This document shows, in pieces, positions 55,710 through 64,000 of a stretch of DNA of 64,000 bases. The DNA lies in assembly GCA_004214155.1 (NCBI GenBank), contig SGYQ01000002.1, forward strand, positions 81,429 through 145,428, in the 5' to 3' direction. How positions within the stretch are numbered: the first letter of the stretch is position 1; each line of letters begins with the position of its first letter. The notes under the pieces are model-generated. The model searched no databases. It saw nothing but the letters and a program-made list of their open reading frames with translations, and was not told the origin of the DNA. Origin of the DNA: Burkholderiaceae bacterium. GTDB taxonomy: Bacteria > Pseudomonadota > Gammaproteobacteria > Burkholderiales > Burkholderiaceae_A. Made by a program: the position numbers and the translations under genes.

Positions 55710-56309
55710 TTACCACCTCTTATTACCCTGAGTGCTTAAGAGGGGTCGAAGTTCCTGAGCAATTGCTTCTCTAGCTCTAAAAATTCTAGACCTCACAGTT
55801 CCTATAGGACAATTCATTACTTCGGCTATCTCTTCGTAGCTCAAACCGTCCATTTCCCGCAAAATAACTGCTGTACTCAGTTCTTCAGGGAGCTTGTTAA
55901 CAGCATTATTTACGGCCTCAGCTATTTGCAAGCCAGCCAAATTGCCCTCAGGACTTTCATTAGAGACAGCGTCAATTGCATCGTATGATTCCGAATCCTC
56001 ATTTTTAGCCAATTCACTCAGAGTAATTGGCCTTTTCCCCTTAGAAAAAAGATGGTTTTTAGCAGTATTTACCGCAATTCTGTACAACCATGTATAAAAA
56101 GCACTGTCACCTCTAAACTGTTGTATTGCTCTGAATGCCTTTATAAAGGTTTCTTGTGCGACATCTTCAACCTCAGATGTATTTTTAATCAATCTTGAAA
56201 TCAACCGGAAAACTCGCCTCTGATATTTGAGCACTAGCATATCAAAAGCACGCAAGTCACCTTGTTTAGCCCTCTCGACTAACTCTTTGTCGGAATCGGA
56301 CGCCGTCAC
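55710..56309 (-). CDS. rpoE: RNA polymerase sigma factor RpoE (sigma-E/AlgU)
   Basis: Extracytoplasmic-function sigma factor for envelope stress. 199 aa. Region 2: ELVERAKQGDLRAFDMLVLK then DVAQETFIKAFRAIQQFRGDS and FYTWLYRIAVNTAKNHL; region 4: LPEELSTAVILREMDGLSYEEIAEVMNCP, here noted by its ends, with GTVRSRIFRAREAIA. Start GTG (56307-56309) overlaps the fabF stop in GTGA. No separate promoter gap is present, so it is probably cotranscribed with fabF. Confidence 0.96.
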   Translation of the reverse strand: MTASDSDKELVERAKQGDLRAFDMLVLKYQRRVFRLISRLIKNTSEVEDVAQETFIKAFRAIQQFRGDSAFYTWLYRIAVNTAKNHLFSKGKRPITLSELAKNEDSESYDAIDAVSNESPEGNLAGLQIAEAVNNAVNKLPEELSTAVILREMDGLSYEEIAEVMNCPIGTVRSRIFRAREAIAQELRPLLSTQGNKRW

Positions 56310-57544
56310 AAATCAACACCGATTTTTTTAAAAATTAATGAGCCGTTAGTTCCTCCAAAACCAAAATTATTTTTAAGAGCGAAATTGATTTTTTTATCTC
56401 TAGCCTCATTAGCACAATAATCCAGGTTGCATTCCTCGTCTGGAAAATCTAAGTTTATAGTTGGTGGGACAACATCATTAAAAACACTCAAAACAGTAAA
56501 TACTGACTCCAAACCTCCTGCACCGCCTAATAAATGACCAGTCATTGACTTTGTTGAACTTATCAATAAGTCGCTTAGACTCGCATTAAACGTGTAACTT
56601 ATGGCAACTGTCTCATTCTTGTCACCAACTGGCGTTGAAGTCCCATGTGCGTTTATATAACCAACATCCGAAGCATTGATTTTCGCATCGGTCAGTGCAG
56701 CCTGCATACATCTCTTAGCACCATCGCTATCTGGGGCAGTCATGTGGAATGCATCACCACTCATTCCGAAACCAACAATCTCTGCATAGACTCTCGCATT
56801 TCTTTTGACAGCACTTTCATAAGATTCTAAAAACAAAATTCCTGCGCCCTCACCTAAAACAAAACCATCTCTAAGCTTGTCGAAGGGTCTCGAAGCATTC
56901 TCAGGCTCACATTCCCGGGTTGAAAGAGCCCTAGCCGCAGCAAATCCGCCAATTCCAAGAGGGGAAACAGTGGATTCCGAACCACCCGCTAACATAGCAT
57001 CAGCATCCCCGGTCTGAATAAGGCGATAAGCTAGACCTATCGCGTGCAGACCAGATGTGCATGCTGTTACGGTCGCAAGATTTGGTCCTTTCAATCCATA
57101 CTTAATGCTTAAATGTCCAGAAATCATATTTATGATCGAACCCGGAACAAAAAAGGGAGAAATCCTCCTCGCTCCCTTTTTAGAAAGCGTCTCATGCGTT
57201 TTTTCTATAAGTGGCAAACCGCCAATACCAGACCCAATCATTGTCCCAACTCTGAACTGAGTTTTTTCACAAATTTCAAATCCAGAATCCATAAAAGCCT
57301 CCGACCCAGCAGCAAGTCCAAAGTGAATAAAAGTATCCATATTTCGACTTTCTTTGTGTGAAAATAAACTACCTAAATCGAAGTCGGTAACCTCCCCCGC
57401 AATTTGTACAGGATAACTGCTCGCGTCAAATTTTGCTATGCGCCTTATCCCTGATTGGCCTGAAACCGCCGCCTGCCAGGCACTTTTTACATTGTTTCCA
57501 ATAGGAGAAACAATACCAAGCCCCGTCACAACAACTCGCCTCAT
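56306..57544 (-). CDS. fabF: Beta-ketoacyl-ACP synthase II
   Basis: Elongates acyl-ACP with malonyl-ACP, including the step to cis-vaccenate. 412 aa from the ATG at 57542-57544 (MRRVVVTGLGIVSPIG). Catalytic Cys in TACTSGLHAIG (about 163), His in INAHGTSTPVGD (about 303) and His in KSMTGHLLGGAG (about 340). In most gammaproteobacteria pabC-mltG-tmk-holB follow fabF; here rpoE overlaps it instead. Confidence 0.97.
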   Translation of the reverse strand: MRRVVVTGLGIVSPIGNNVKSAWQAAVSGQSGIRRIAKFDASSYPVQIAGEVTDFDLGSLFSHKESRNMDTFIHFGLAAGSEAFMDSGFEICEKTQFRVGTMIGSGIGGLPLIEKTHETLSKKGARRISPFFVPGSIINMISGHLSIKYGLKGPNLATVTACTSGLHAIGLAYRLIQTGDADAMLAGGSESTVSPLGIGGFAAARALSTRECEPENASRPFDKLRDGFVLGEGAGILFLESYESAVKRNARVYAEIVGFGMSGDAFHMTAPDSDGAKRCMQAALTDAKINASDVGYINAHGTSTPVGDKNETVAISYTFNASLSDLLISSTKSMTGHLLGGAGGLESVFTVLSVFNDVVPPTINLDFPDEECNLDYCANEARDKKINFALKNNFGFGGTNGSLIFKKIGVDL

Positions 57545-57585
57545 GCTAATCAACCATATAGAAGATAAACAGAATACAGCACACC

Positions 57586-57822
57586 TTACTTACTATTAGC
57601 CTCAATGTACTCTATCGCTTCTTTGACAGTAGTAATTTTTTCGGCCTCTTCGTCTGGGATTTCACACTCAAATGCATCTTCCAATGCCATCACTAATTCA
57701 ACAGTGTCTAGGGAATCCGCCCCCAGATCATCCACGAATTTTGATTCATTTTTTATGTCCTCGAACTTAATACCCAGCTGCTCAGACACAATGTTCTTAA
57801 CGCGCTTTTCAATCTCTTCCAT
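57586..57822 (-). CDS. acpP: Acyl carrier protein
   Basis: Carries growing fatty acyl chains on a phosphopantetheine. 78 aa, strongly acidic. The attachment serine is in [18 protein letters not shown] (Ser about residue 37). A typical position between fabG and fabF. Confidence 0.98.
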   Translation of the reverse strand: MEEIEKRVKNIVSEQLGIKFEDIKNESKFVDDLGADSLDTVELVMALEDAFECEIPDEEAEKITTVKEAIEYIEANSK

Positions 57823-57858
57823 AATACTCCTTAAAAAAATTTTTATAGTTATATTGTA

Positions 57859-58596
57859 TCAGGACATTAGCATTCCACCATTCACATTCAGAACAGTTCC
57901 TGTAATATAATTAGCATTTTCAGACGACAAAAAGAAAACTGCTTCAGCCACATCCTGAGGGGAACCAAATCTACTCATAGGGATAGACTCAGCTAATTTT
58001 TCTTTTACTTCAATAGGAAGATTATCTGTCATCTCAGTGCTAATAAATCCAGGGGCAACACAATTGACGGTAATACCTCGGTGCGAAACCTCTCTTGCAA
58101 TCGATTTACACATGGCCTCAATTCCCGCTTTCGAGGCGCTGTAATTAACCTGCCCAGCATTGCCTGAGGCAGCAACGACAGAGCTCAAAAAGATGATTTT
58201 CCCTTTTCTCGCCTTAATCATGTGTCGAATAAAAGCCTTAGTAATTCGAAAGGTTCCTTTCAAATTTGTGTCTATGACATTATCCCATTGGGATTCACGC
58301 ATTCTGAGAATTAATGCATCGTCGGTAACGCCCGCGTTATTTATCAATATTGAGGGCGCTCCATACTGTGAAAGGAAATTTTTAACAAAATCATCTATCC
58401 CCTCGTCTAGCATATTAAAAACTAAGCCAGCGCCTATAACGCTATATTTCTCCAAAACTTGATCAATTTTCTTTTTTCCAGAAATACTTGTAGCTGTGCT
58501 ATAAACCGCATACCCACCAGCCTTCGCATATTTCTCAACGATGGATTTTCCAATTCCCCTAGAGCCTCCCGTAACTAATACGACCTCCTCACTCAC
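57859..58596 (-). CDS. fabG: 3-oxoacyl-ACP reductase
   Basis: NADPH-dependent reduction of 3-ketoacyl-ACP. 245 aa SDR. NADPH site TGGSRGIGKSIVEKYA (about 9-24), NNAGVTDD, catalytic Ser/Tyr/Lys in FLSSVVAASGNAGQVNYSASK (given in two parts: FLSSVVAASG and VNYSASKAG), and the C-terminal YITGTVLNVNGGMLMS. The GTG start overlaps the fabD stop (GTGA). Confidence 0.97.
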   Translation of the reverse strand: MSEEVVLVTGGSRGIGKSIVEKYAKAGGYAVYSTATSISGKKKIDQVLEKYSVIGAGLVFNMLDEGIDDFVKNFLSQYGAPSILINNAGVTDDALILRMRESQWDNVIDTNLKGTFRITKAFIRHMIKARKGKIIFLSSVVAASGNAGQVNYSASKAGIEAMCKSIAREVSHRGITVNCVAPGFISTEMTDNLPIEVKEKLAESIPMSRFGSPQDVAEAVFFLSSENANYITGTVLNVNGGMLMS

Positions 58597-59615
58597 TTTG
58601 TCTCCATTTCCTTTACTTTCCCTAAGTACTCCAGAGTCTCAGAAAATGAATCATAATCTCGCAAACTCAAAACTTTTACCCTCCTGTTTATTTGCCTAAT
58701 AAGACTGCTCAATACTTTACCAGGCCCGCATTCTATAAAAACACTTACTCCTAATCGCAACATTTTATCTATTGATGCCTTCCATTGCACAACAGAATAA
58801 GCTTGTTTAGGCAATATACTTCTAATTTCTTCAACCGACTCATAAACCTTTGCATGATAGTTTCCTAAAGTAGGTATCTGAGGTTTTTGGATGTTAAGTA
58901 ATTCAAGTTTTTTCGCTAATAACCCCTCAATTGGCATCAAGATCGAGGAGTGAAATGGAGCTGAAACTGGAAGCTGAACAATTCGCACATTTCCCCCTAA
59001 TTTTTTGAGCTTCTCAATCGTCGCATCTAGAGCTTCTTGGGCCCCTGACAAAACTATCTGCTTATCGGAATTGATATTGGCAACCTCGACAATTTTGGGA
59101 AACTCCTGTTTTGCCTTGTTCAACAAAACCCTCCCGTTAACTTCCTTACAGATATCTTGTATCAATTCTAAATTTAATCCTATTACTGCGGCCATCCCGC
59201 AATCACCCGGAGACGTTATCGATTGCATGATGTCCGCTCTGTATCGAACTAATCCAACTGCTTCAGTCAAGGTAAAGGTGTTAGCGGCAGTAAGGGCTGA
59301 GTACTCCCCAAGACTGTGACCTGCAAAATAACCGGGTATACAGCTCGGGAACTTCGATAAAAATAATTTCCATATGGCAAAGGAGCAAACAAGCATTACT
59401 GGTTGGGTGTTTGTCGTCAAATTTAACTTTTCTTCGGGTCCGTTATCAATCAATTTGAAAAGGTTTTCATTCAACGTGTCGCTACTTTCCTCAATTACCT
59501 CGTTCACGATTGGTAATTTTCGAAAGCTATTCATCATACCTATCGACTGCGAACCCTGACCAGGAAAAACAAATGCGATTTGGTCTTTCACAGATCCATT
59601 AATATTGAACCCCAT
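58593..59615 (-). CDS. fabD: Malonyl-CoA:ACP transacylase
   Basis: Loads malonate from CoA to ACP. 340 aa, slightly longer than the usual ~310. The N-terminal FVFPGQGSQSIGMM (about 15-28), catalytic Ser in AGHSLGEYSAL (about 98-108), catalytic His in PVSAPFHSSIL, and ECGPGKVLSSLIRQI near the end. Its start lies 28 bases inside the fabH 3' end. Confidence 0.96.
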   Translation of the reverse strand: MGFNINGSVKDQIAFVFPGQGSQSIGMMNSFRKLPIVNEVIEESSDTLNENLFKLIDNGPEEKLNLTTNTQPVMLVCSFAIWKLFLSKFPSCIPGYFAGHSLGEYSALTAANTFTLTEAVGLVRYRADIMQSITSPGDCGMAAVIGLNLELIQDICKEVNGRVLLNKAKQEFPKIVEVANINSDKQIVLSGAQEALDATIEKLKKLGGNVRIVQLPVSAPFHSSILMPIEGLLAKKLELLNIQKPQIPTLGNYHAKVYESVEEIRSILPKQAYSVVQWKASIDKMLRLGVSVFIECGPGKVLSSLIRQINRRVKVLSLRDYDSFSETLEYLGKVKEMETK

Positions 59616-60571
59616 GTCAAACCTCCCCCAACTCCCTGTAGTAACAACCTATCGCCGAAATGTATCTTTCCATCAGAAATACCCTCATGTAAGGCTAGCG
59701 GAATAGATGCTGCTGAAGTATTCGCATGTTTATGAACACACTTTATAACTTTTGAATCAGGTATATTAAGCTTCTCAGCAACCTTGTTTATAATACGGAT
59801 ATTCGCTTGATGTGGTATGAACCAATCAATTGATTCGACGTCCACAGCACATGTGCCTAATAGCTTCACCCCACTTTCGGATAGGGATTCCACCGCCTTT
59901 CTGAAAACTTCTTGTCCCTGCATTTCAGCATACCCAGTTCCCTCAAGCACCCCATTTTTTGGGATACCGGTTGCTCGGAGAATATCACAAAACTTCCCAG
60001 AGGAAGAAATATCGCTAGCAATGATGCCACGCACACTACTCTTCCCAAGTACTACAGCACCTGCTCCATCACCGAATAATACGCATGTACTTCGATCCCT
60101 CCAATTTAAAATCGTACTCAAGCGTTCTGCCCCTATAACCAACGCATTATTTTTCATTCCGGTTTTCAAAAATAAGTCAGCCACAGTAAGAGCATAAACA
60201 AACCCGCTACAGACCGCTTGGATGTCAAAGGACGTGCACCTCTCAAGCCCTAAATCTTTTTCAATATGACACGCTACAGAGGGGAAAATTAAATCCGGAG
60301 TGGTTGTAGCAACGATTATTAAATCTATGGAAGTTACGTCGATACTCGCAGCTTCAATTGCTTGCTTGGCAGCCATATAGCCCAAATCTCGTGTAGACAT
60401 TTCTCCACAAAAATATCTACTGGTTATCCCAGATCTTTCTTTTATCCATTCATCCGAAGTTTCAACATCGAGTTTCCTAAGCCTATTAACCAAGTCCTGA
60501 TTAGTGACAGGTTTCCCTGGAAGATAACTTCCCGTACCTAGGACACGAGAGAAAGATTTTTTTTTCTGCAA
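59588..60571 (-). CDS. fabH: Beta-ketoacyl-ACP synthase III
   Basis: Starts fatty acid synthesis by condensing acetyl-CoA with malonyl-ACP. 327 aa. Catalytic Cys in DIQAVCSGFVYAL (about 117), His in FIPHQANIRI and Asn in KHANTSAASIPLAL. Start is TTG 60569-60571 behind the ribosome binding site GGAGAG, inside the end of plsX; the family N-terminus (SRVLGTGSYLPGK) fits this start. Confidence 0.97.
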   Translation of the reverse strand: MQKKKSFSRVLGTGSYLPGKPVTNQDLVNRLRKLDVETSDEWIKERSGITSRYFCGEMSTRDLGYMAAKQAIEAASIDVTSIDLIIVATTTPDLIFPSVACHIEKDLGLERCTSFDIQAVCSGFVYALTVADLFLKTGMKNNALVIGAERLSTILNWRDRSTCVLFGDGAGAVVLGKSSVRGIIASDISSSGKFCDILRATGIPKNGVLEGTGYAEMQGQEVFRKAVESLSESGVKLLGTCAVDVESIDWFIPHQANIRIINKVAEKLNIPDSKVIKCVHKHANTSAASIPLALHEGISDGKIHFGDRLLLQGVGGGLTWGSILMDL

Positions 60572-61617
60572 GACTGCTCTCCAATAACGGCTGTCCTAAT
60601 TTTACCATTTAAATCATTTTGAATTGCGTGTGCAGCTCGTTTTATAGCGCACGTAAATGCGAATTCGTCAGCGGAACCATGACTTTTAAAAACGACTCCA
60701 TCTAGACCAACGAGCGCCGCCCCGTTATATGTTCTATGGTCAAGAATATTTGAAATACGTTTAAAGATAGGTAAACTAATTATCGAGGCGATCTTGCCAT
60801 AGAGACTTCTGCTGAACTCTGCTTTAAGATGATGTCTTATTAATTGGGCGAGCCCTTCCGATGACTTTAATGCAACATTACCCGTCAAACCGTCACATAC
60901 AACTACGTCTACTTTCCCGTAAAATATATCATTCCCTTCGACGTTGCCGATGAAATTTATTGGGCTTTCTGTTAACAACTTTCCGGCCTGCCGCAACACA
61001 CCGTCGCCTTTGCTTGCCTCTGTTCCAACATTAAGCAACCCCACAGATGGACTCGTTATATTTTCCACTGCTGCCGAAAAAGCCGTGCCCATAATCGCAA
61101 ATTGCAACAATTGCTCAGCATCGCAGGAAATATTGGCACCAAGATCTAATACAGTTGTTCCCACCCCGCTAACATTTGGAAGTGAAGATGCAATGGCTGG
61201 TCGATATATGCCAGAAATAGTTTTTACGATGTGCCTTGAAAGCGCCATTAGCGCGCCCGTGTTTCCAGCACTAACTGCACCGTCCGAATCACCATTTTTT
61301 ACTTCATCTAAGCAAATCCAGAGAGAGGAATCTTTTCCATGTTTTAATGCATTTGCAGGCGCCTGGTCCATTTTTATTTCCAACTCAGTATGCCTAACTG
61401 TTAATCGCCCACCTCTAGGATTACATACTTCATCAACCAAACTATTTCCGATTTTTCGCCGTTGCTTGTAAATATCAAATTCCTTCTGAATAATGGTACG
61501 GTCACCAACCAGAAGTATAGACGCGTTGGGCGTACTGACCAAAAAATCGACACACGCAGGTACAGTTATACTAGGGCCGTAATCGCCCCCCATCGCATCA
61601 ACTGCTAATTTGTACAT
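60538..61617 (-). CDS. plsX: Phosphate acyltransferase PlsX
   Basis: Makes acyl-phosphate from acyl-ACP for phospholipid synthesis. About 359 aa from the ATG at 61615-61617 (MYKLAVDAMGGDYGP), behind TTGGAG; a frame extending upstream is unsupported. Motifs DAMGGDYGPSITVPA, SAGNTGALMALS, NVGTEASKGDGVLRQA and the C-terminal HGSADEFAFTCAI. It overlaps fabH by 34 bases. Confidence 0.96.
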   Translation of the reverse strand: MYKLAVDAMGGDYGPSITVPACVDFLVSTPNASILLVGDRTIIQKEFDIYKQRRKIGNSLVDEVCNPRGGRLTVRHTELEIKMDQAPANALKHGKDSSLWICLDEVKNGDSDGAVSAGNTGALMALSRHIVKTISGIYRPAIASSLPNVSGVGTTVLDLGANISCDAEQLLQFAIMGTAFSAAVENITSPSVGLLNVGTEASKGDGVLRQAGKLLTESPINFIGNVEGNDIFYGKVDVVVCDGLTGNVALKSSEGLAQLIRHHLKAEFSRSLYGKIASIISLPIFKRISNILDHRTYNGAALVGLDGVVFKSHGSADEFAFTCAIKRAAHAIQNDLNGKIRTAVIGEQSCRKKNLSLVS

Positions 61618-61664
61618 CGTTAAACTCCAAGCTAGAGGAATGTAGCTACGCAAATTTACGTTTC

Positions 61665-61862
61665 TTAACCATCTTCCTGTTCGTCCGGTACCTTTTTTTC
61701 GATTACCTGACTCCCCTTATAAAACCCAGACGGACTTATATGATGCCTTAAATGAACTTCTCCCGTGGTCGATTCTATCGCCACCGAAGGTTTTTTTAAA
61801 GCCCCATGCGATCTATGCATACCACGTTTAGAAGGAGATTTTTTGTTCTGCTGAACAGCCAT
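61665..61862 (-). CDS. rpmF: 50S ribosomal protein L32
   Basis: 65 aa from the ATG at 61860-61862 behind GAGGAG. The family N-terminus [20 protein letters not shown] is exact in pattern, followed by [15 protein letters not shown]. It lies between yceD and plsX, the conserved order. Confidence 0.97.
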   Translation of the reverse strand: MAVQQNKKSPSKRGMHRSHGALKKPSVAIESTTGEVHLRHHISPSGFYKGSQVIEKKVPDEQEDG

Positions 61863-61904
61863 GATAAGGCTCCTCGAAAAAAATAGAATTGTACCATACA
61901 TTAT

Positions 61905-62363
61905 TTACTTATTCATTAGTTCACCCAATACTTCGAAGGGTCGATATGCACTAGCCTTTTCCTTGTTTTTTTTATGCAAAAACTTTTTGTTCTTATACGC
62001 ACGAAAACGACAAACGTGATTATCCACTATGCAGTAATTATCAAGAATCAATTCATCTTCCAATAAATCAAGAAACGAACTATCCCTTTCAGCTGAAATT
62101 ATCTCGATATTTGAGTTAAAAAAATCATAATGTTTCCTCACCTCCTTTTCTGAACTCAGAATTTTAAATCTGCTATCTACAGAGAACTCCGTAACGAATT
62201 TTTCGTTACACTGTCGGCATTGAATTCTAATTTTTCCGCTACCTGTAAAGTTAAGTATAGAATCAGAGTACCTCACTACCCAATCAGATTGGCCGCAAAT
62301 GGCCGCTTGTTCATCCCCAAATCTTCTGAACTGACATGGAGAGAGGCGCACGAAACAATCCAC
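61905..62363 (-). CDS. yceD: YceD family protein (DUF177)
   Basis: Needed for normal 23S rRNA accumulation in E. coli. 152 aa. The zinc-like CRQCNEKF motif (about 49-56) and the acidic LLEDELILDNY segment are typical of the family. The start is probably GTG 62361-62363, but its ribosome binding site is too close (AAAGG, two bases), so a shorter start is possible. It is divergent from maf. Confidence 0.85.
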   Translation of the reverse strand: MDCFVRLSPCQFRRFGDEQAAICGQSDWVVRYSDSILNFTGSGKIRIQCRQCNEKFVTEFSVDSRFKILSSEKEVRKHYDFFNSNIEIISAERDSSFLDLLEDELILDNYCIVDNHVCRFRAYKNKKFLHKKNKEKASAYRPFEVLGELMNK

Positions 62364-62485
62364 AGCCTTTGCGCTGTAAAAAAGGTCGCTGACTGAAGTT
62401 TTAGCGTTAAAAACAATAATTAAACCAGCCTTTTTTTAATAATTGATCTAGTATGTAGTTTAACACTTTTTTTTTTCATAATTTA

Positions 62486-63076
62486 ATGAGACTTATCCTC
62501 GCTTCGAGCAGTAAAACACGTAAAACGCTTTTACATCGAATATTTGGAAACTCGTTCGAAATATTACCTCCAGTAATTGATGAAACTCCACTTAGTTTAG
62601 AAGGCCCAAAACATCTGTCCGAAAGGCTCTCGTTGGAAAAAGCACTTAAAATTTCAAAATTAAATCGAGATGCAGTTGTTATTGGTAGTGACCAGGTAGC
62701 ATTTTGTGACGGCAAAATTCTTGAAAAAAGTAATAGCTTGGAAGATGCATTCGAACAAATTTCCTGGCAGGTTGGAAAACAAACAACATTTTTCACCGGT
62801 CTAGCACTGGCAAGAAATGGAGGGAAAGAAGTACAAAGTGGTACGATAACAAGCCAAGTGTTTTATCGTGACTCAAACTTCATTTCCCAAAAACTTGTAA
62901 GAAATTATGTTAACAAAGAGAAACCCTTAAATTGCGCAGGTTCAACAAAATTCGAAAGTTTAGGTATTTGTTTTATAAAGCGAGTGGAAACGGAGGATCC
63001 GAGTGCGCTAATGGGATTACCATTAATTAAGTTATGTAGTTTTCTTAAAAAATGGAATGTTCAACCGTTTGCATAA
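62486..63076 (+). CDS. maf: Maf/YceF-type nucleotide pyrophosphatase
   Basis: House-cleaning enzyme hydrolysing modified nucleoside triphosphates (m7GTP in YceF). 196 aa. Motifs: LILASSSKTRKTLL (about 3-16), DETPLSLEGP, AVVIGSDQVAFCDGKILEK (about 63-81) and the C-terminal SLGICFIKRVETEDPSALMGLP. Its 3' end overlaps sppA's 3' end by 32 bases. Confidence 0.94.
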   Translation: MRLILASSSKTRKTLLHRIFGNSFEILPPVIDETPLSLEGPKHLSERLSLEKALKISKLNRDAVVIGSDQVAFCDGKILEKSNSLEDAFEQISWQVGKQTTFFTGLALARNGGKEVQSGTITSQVFYRDSNFISQKLVRNYVNKEKPLNCAGSTKFESLGICFIKRVETEDPSALMGLPLIKLCSFLKKWNVQPFA

Positions 63077-64000
63077 GAAAGAAATTCTTCAAAGTAACGA
63101 CCAATCTAATAATAAAATTTTCAGTCAATTTGTCAAAAAGATTTTCCTCTCCGTGATAATCGATTAAAAATGGTTGACCAAAAACCTCATCAGCTACAGA
63201 GCTTACCGAACCAAAGCCGTCACTTAAACCCAAGGTAACACTCTCTTCTCCGGTAAAAACCCTTCCGGAGAATATTTCTGGATCATCGATCAGAAGAGAA
63301 CCACGGCCAACTTTTACTGCGTCGATAAAGTGACGGTGTAAGTCCTCCATCATTTCCTGAATTATGAATTCTTCTGTTTCCTCTCTCGGTAAAAATGGGT
63401 CTAGCATACTTTTTTTCTCGCCAGATACCAAAAGTCTCCTCTCTACACCGATTTTTTTTAGCAACTCTACAAAACCGAATCCATTAAAGACTACTCCTAT
63501 GGACCCGACAATACTGGATTTATTGACAAAAATCTTATCCGCCGCGGACGCAATAAAGTAACCCCCTGAGGCAGCTACATCTTCTACGACAGCAATTACT
63601 TTTTTTTCAGGATACTCTTTCTTAAGCCGTCTAATTTCGTCATAAATTAACGCTGACTGGACTGGACTTCCTCCCGGAGAATTGATTCTTAAAATTAAAC
63701 CTACAGAATTAACATTTTCAAAAGCTGTTTTTAATATTTTGTTGACCGCAAGCGCATTTATATCGCCATCGTTTTCCACTGTACCGGTTAAGCTTAAGAC
63801 GGCAGTGTGTTCCGAAACTTCAGCACTGATAGGATATTTTTTGTCTCCACCTAAAAGAAGCGATAAAAATGTCAGAAAAAGAAACGACGAGACTAATACC
63901 CACCGTATCATAGACCAACGACGATTTGCCGACCTTTCTCGGACATAATCGTGAAGAATTGTCGCGAAAAGATTGTCCTTAACGTGCTCATGATGACCTT
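63045..64000 (-). CDS. sppA: Signal peptide peptidase SppA-type S49 protease (cut by window edge)
   Basis: Membrane serine protease degrading leftover signal peptides. 318 codons are visible and the frame is still open at the right edge. An internal ATG at 63911 would be too late: the in-frame upstream part reads KDNLFATILHDYVRERSANRRW, a typical SppA cytoplasmic start. One transmembrane helix follows (WVLVSSFLFLTFLSLLLG). The catalytic Lys/Ser region is seen in EDVAASGGYFIASAADKI and SSIVGSIGVVFNG. The order sppA-maf-yceD-rpmF-plsX matches Pseudomonas. Confidence 0.92.
   Translation of the reverse strand, partial: GHHEHVKDNLFATILHDYVRERSANRRWSMIRWVLVSSFLFLTFLSLLLGGDKKYPISAEVSEHTAVLSLTGTVENDGDINALAVNKILKTAFENVNSVGLILRINSPGGSPVQSALIYDEIRRLKKEYPEKKVIAVVEDVAASGGYFIASAADKIFVNKSSIVGSIGVVFNGFGFVELLKKIGVERRLLVSGEKKSMLDPFLPREETEEFIIQEMMEDLHRHFIDAVKVGRGSLLIDDPEIFSGRVFTGEESVTLGLSDGFGSVSSVADEVFGQPFLIDYHGEENLFDKLTENFIIRLVVTLKNFFLMQTVEHSIF

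Noticed and set aside
60944-61471. 175-codon plus-strand frame opposite plsX
   Set aside because: Shadow frame produced by codon use of plsX; no start signal or domain.

Overview
The window looks like chromosomal DNA from an AT-rich gammaproteobacterium that lives by sulfur oxidation and CO2 fixation, probably marine. Three things support this. soxY and soxZ lie beside fructose-bisphosphate aldolase, phosphoribulokinase and fructose-1,6-bisphosphatase, so sulfur carrier and Calvin-cycle genes form one same-strand run. The block rpoE-rseA-rseB-mucD-lepA-lepB-rnc-era-recO-pdxJ-acpS and the order uvrC-pgsA-tRNA-Gly-tRNA-Cys are gammaproteobacterial. Most genes lie on the minus strand. The species is not identified.

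Left part (1-23,000): the 5' end of thrS, tRNA-Val, a divergent ppx/ppk1 polyphosphate pair, a two-gene Fbp-type ABC transporter without a binding protein, fdhD and mobA (molybdenum enzyme maturation), and a pair of unrecognised membrane-anchored proteins, one with tandem PDG heptads. A thiamine operon follows (thiD-thiC-thiO-thiS-thiG-thiE-trmL) with a degenerate TPP-riboswitch-like 3' half in front of thiD. Then come a small cytochrome c, soxZ, soxY, fba, prk, fbp, and a short plus-strand run of a DUF442 phosphatase, an unknown exported protein and a 3-hydroxyisobutyrate dehydrogenase family enzyme.

Accessory part (about 22,900-36,770): sparse and more AT-rich. It holds a truncated hemoglobin, a PD-(D/E)XK nuclease-like protein, two paralogous tiny proteins, a decayed YDG/MBG-repeat adhesin, a TonB-dependent receptor with two Fur boxes and a clear terminator, a rhodanese, and a phage-type SNF2 helicase. 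A ~3 kb segment next to tRNA-Leu(UAA) is bounded by a near-perfect copy of the tRNA 3' end. That segment carries a winged-helix protein, a broken acyltransferase-3 gene and a DUF4214 remnant, and looks like a decayed integrated element.

Middle (36,770-42,100): a plus-strand run (small membrane protein, TPR protein, DUF4212 subunit, sodium:solute symporter), then a three-gene ParA-type ATPase cassette. This ~5.4 kb separates tRNA-Leu(UAA) from tRNA-Cys/tRNA-Gly, which are adjacent in other gammaproteobacteria.

Right part (42,175-64,000): dense core genes for DNA repair, phospholipid synthesis, translation, the sigma-E envelope stress regulon and the complete fab/plsX/rpmF cluster, ending in a window-truncated sppA. 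I saw no CRISPR array, rRNA or intact insertion sequence. The observations most worth following are the tRNA-Leu element, the ParA cassette, the PDG-repeat protein pair, the two ERR small proteins, the extra N-terminal region on ThiE and the degenerate riboswitch.
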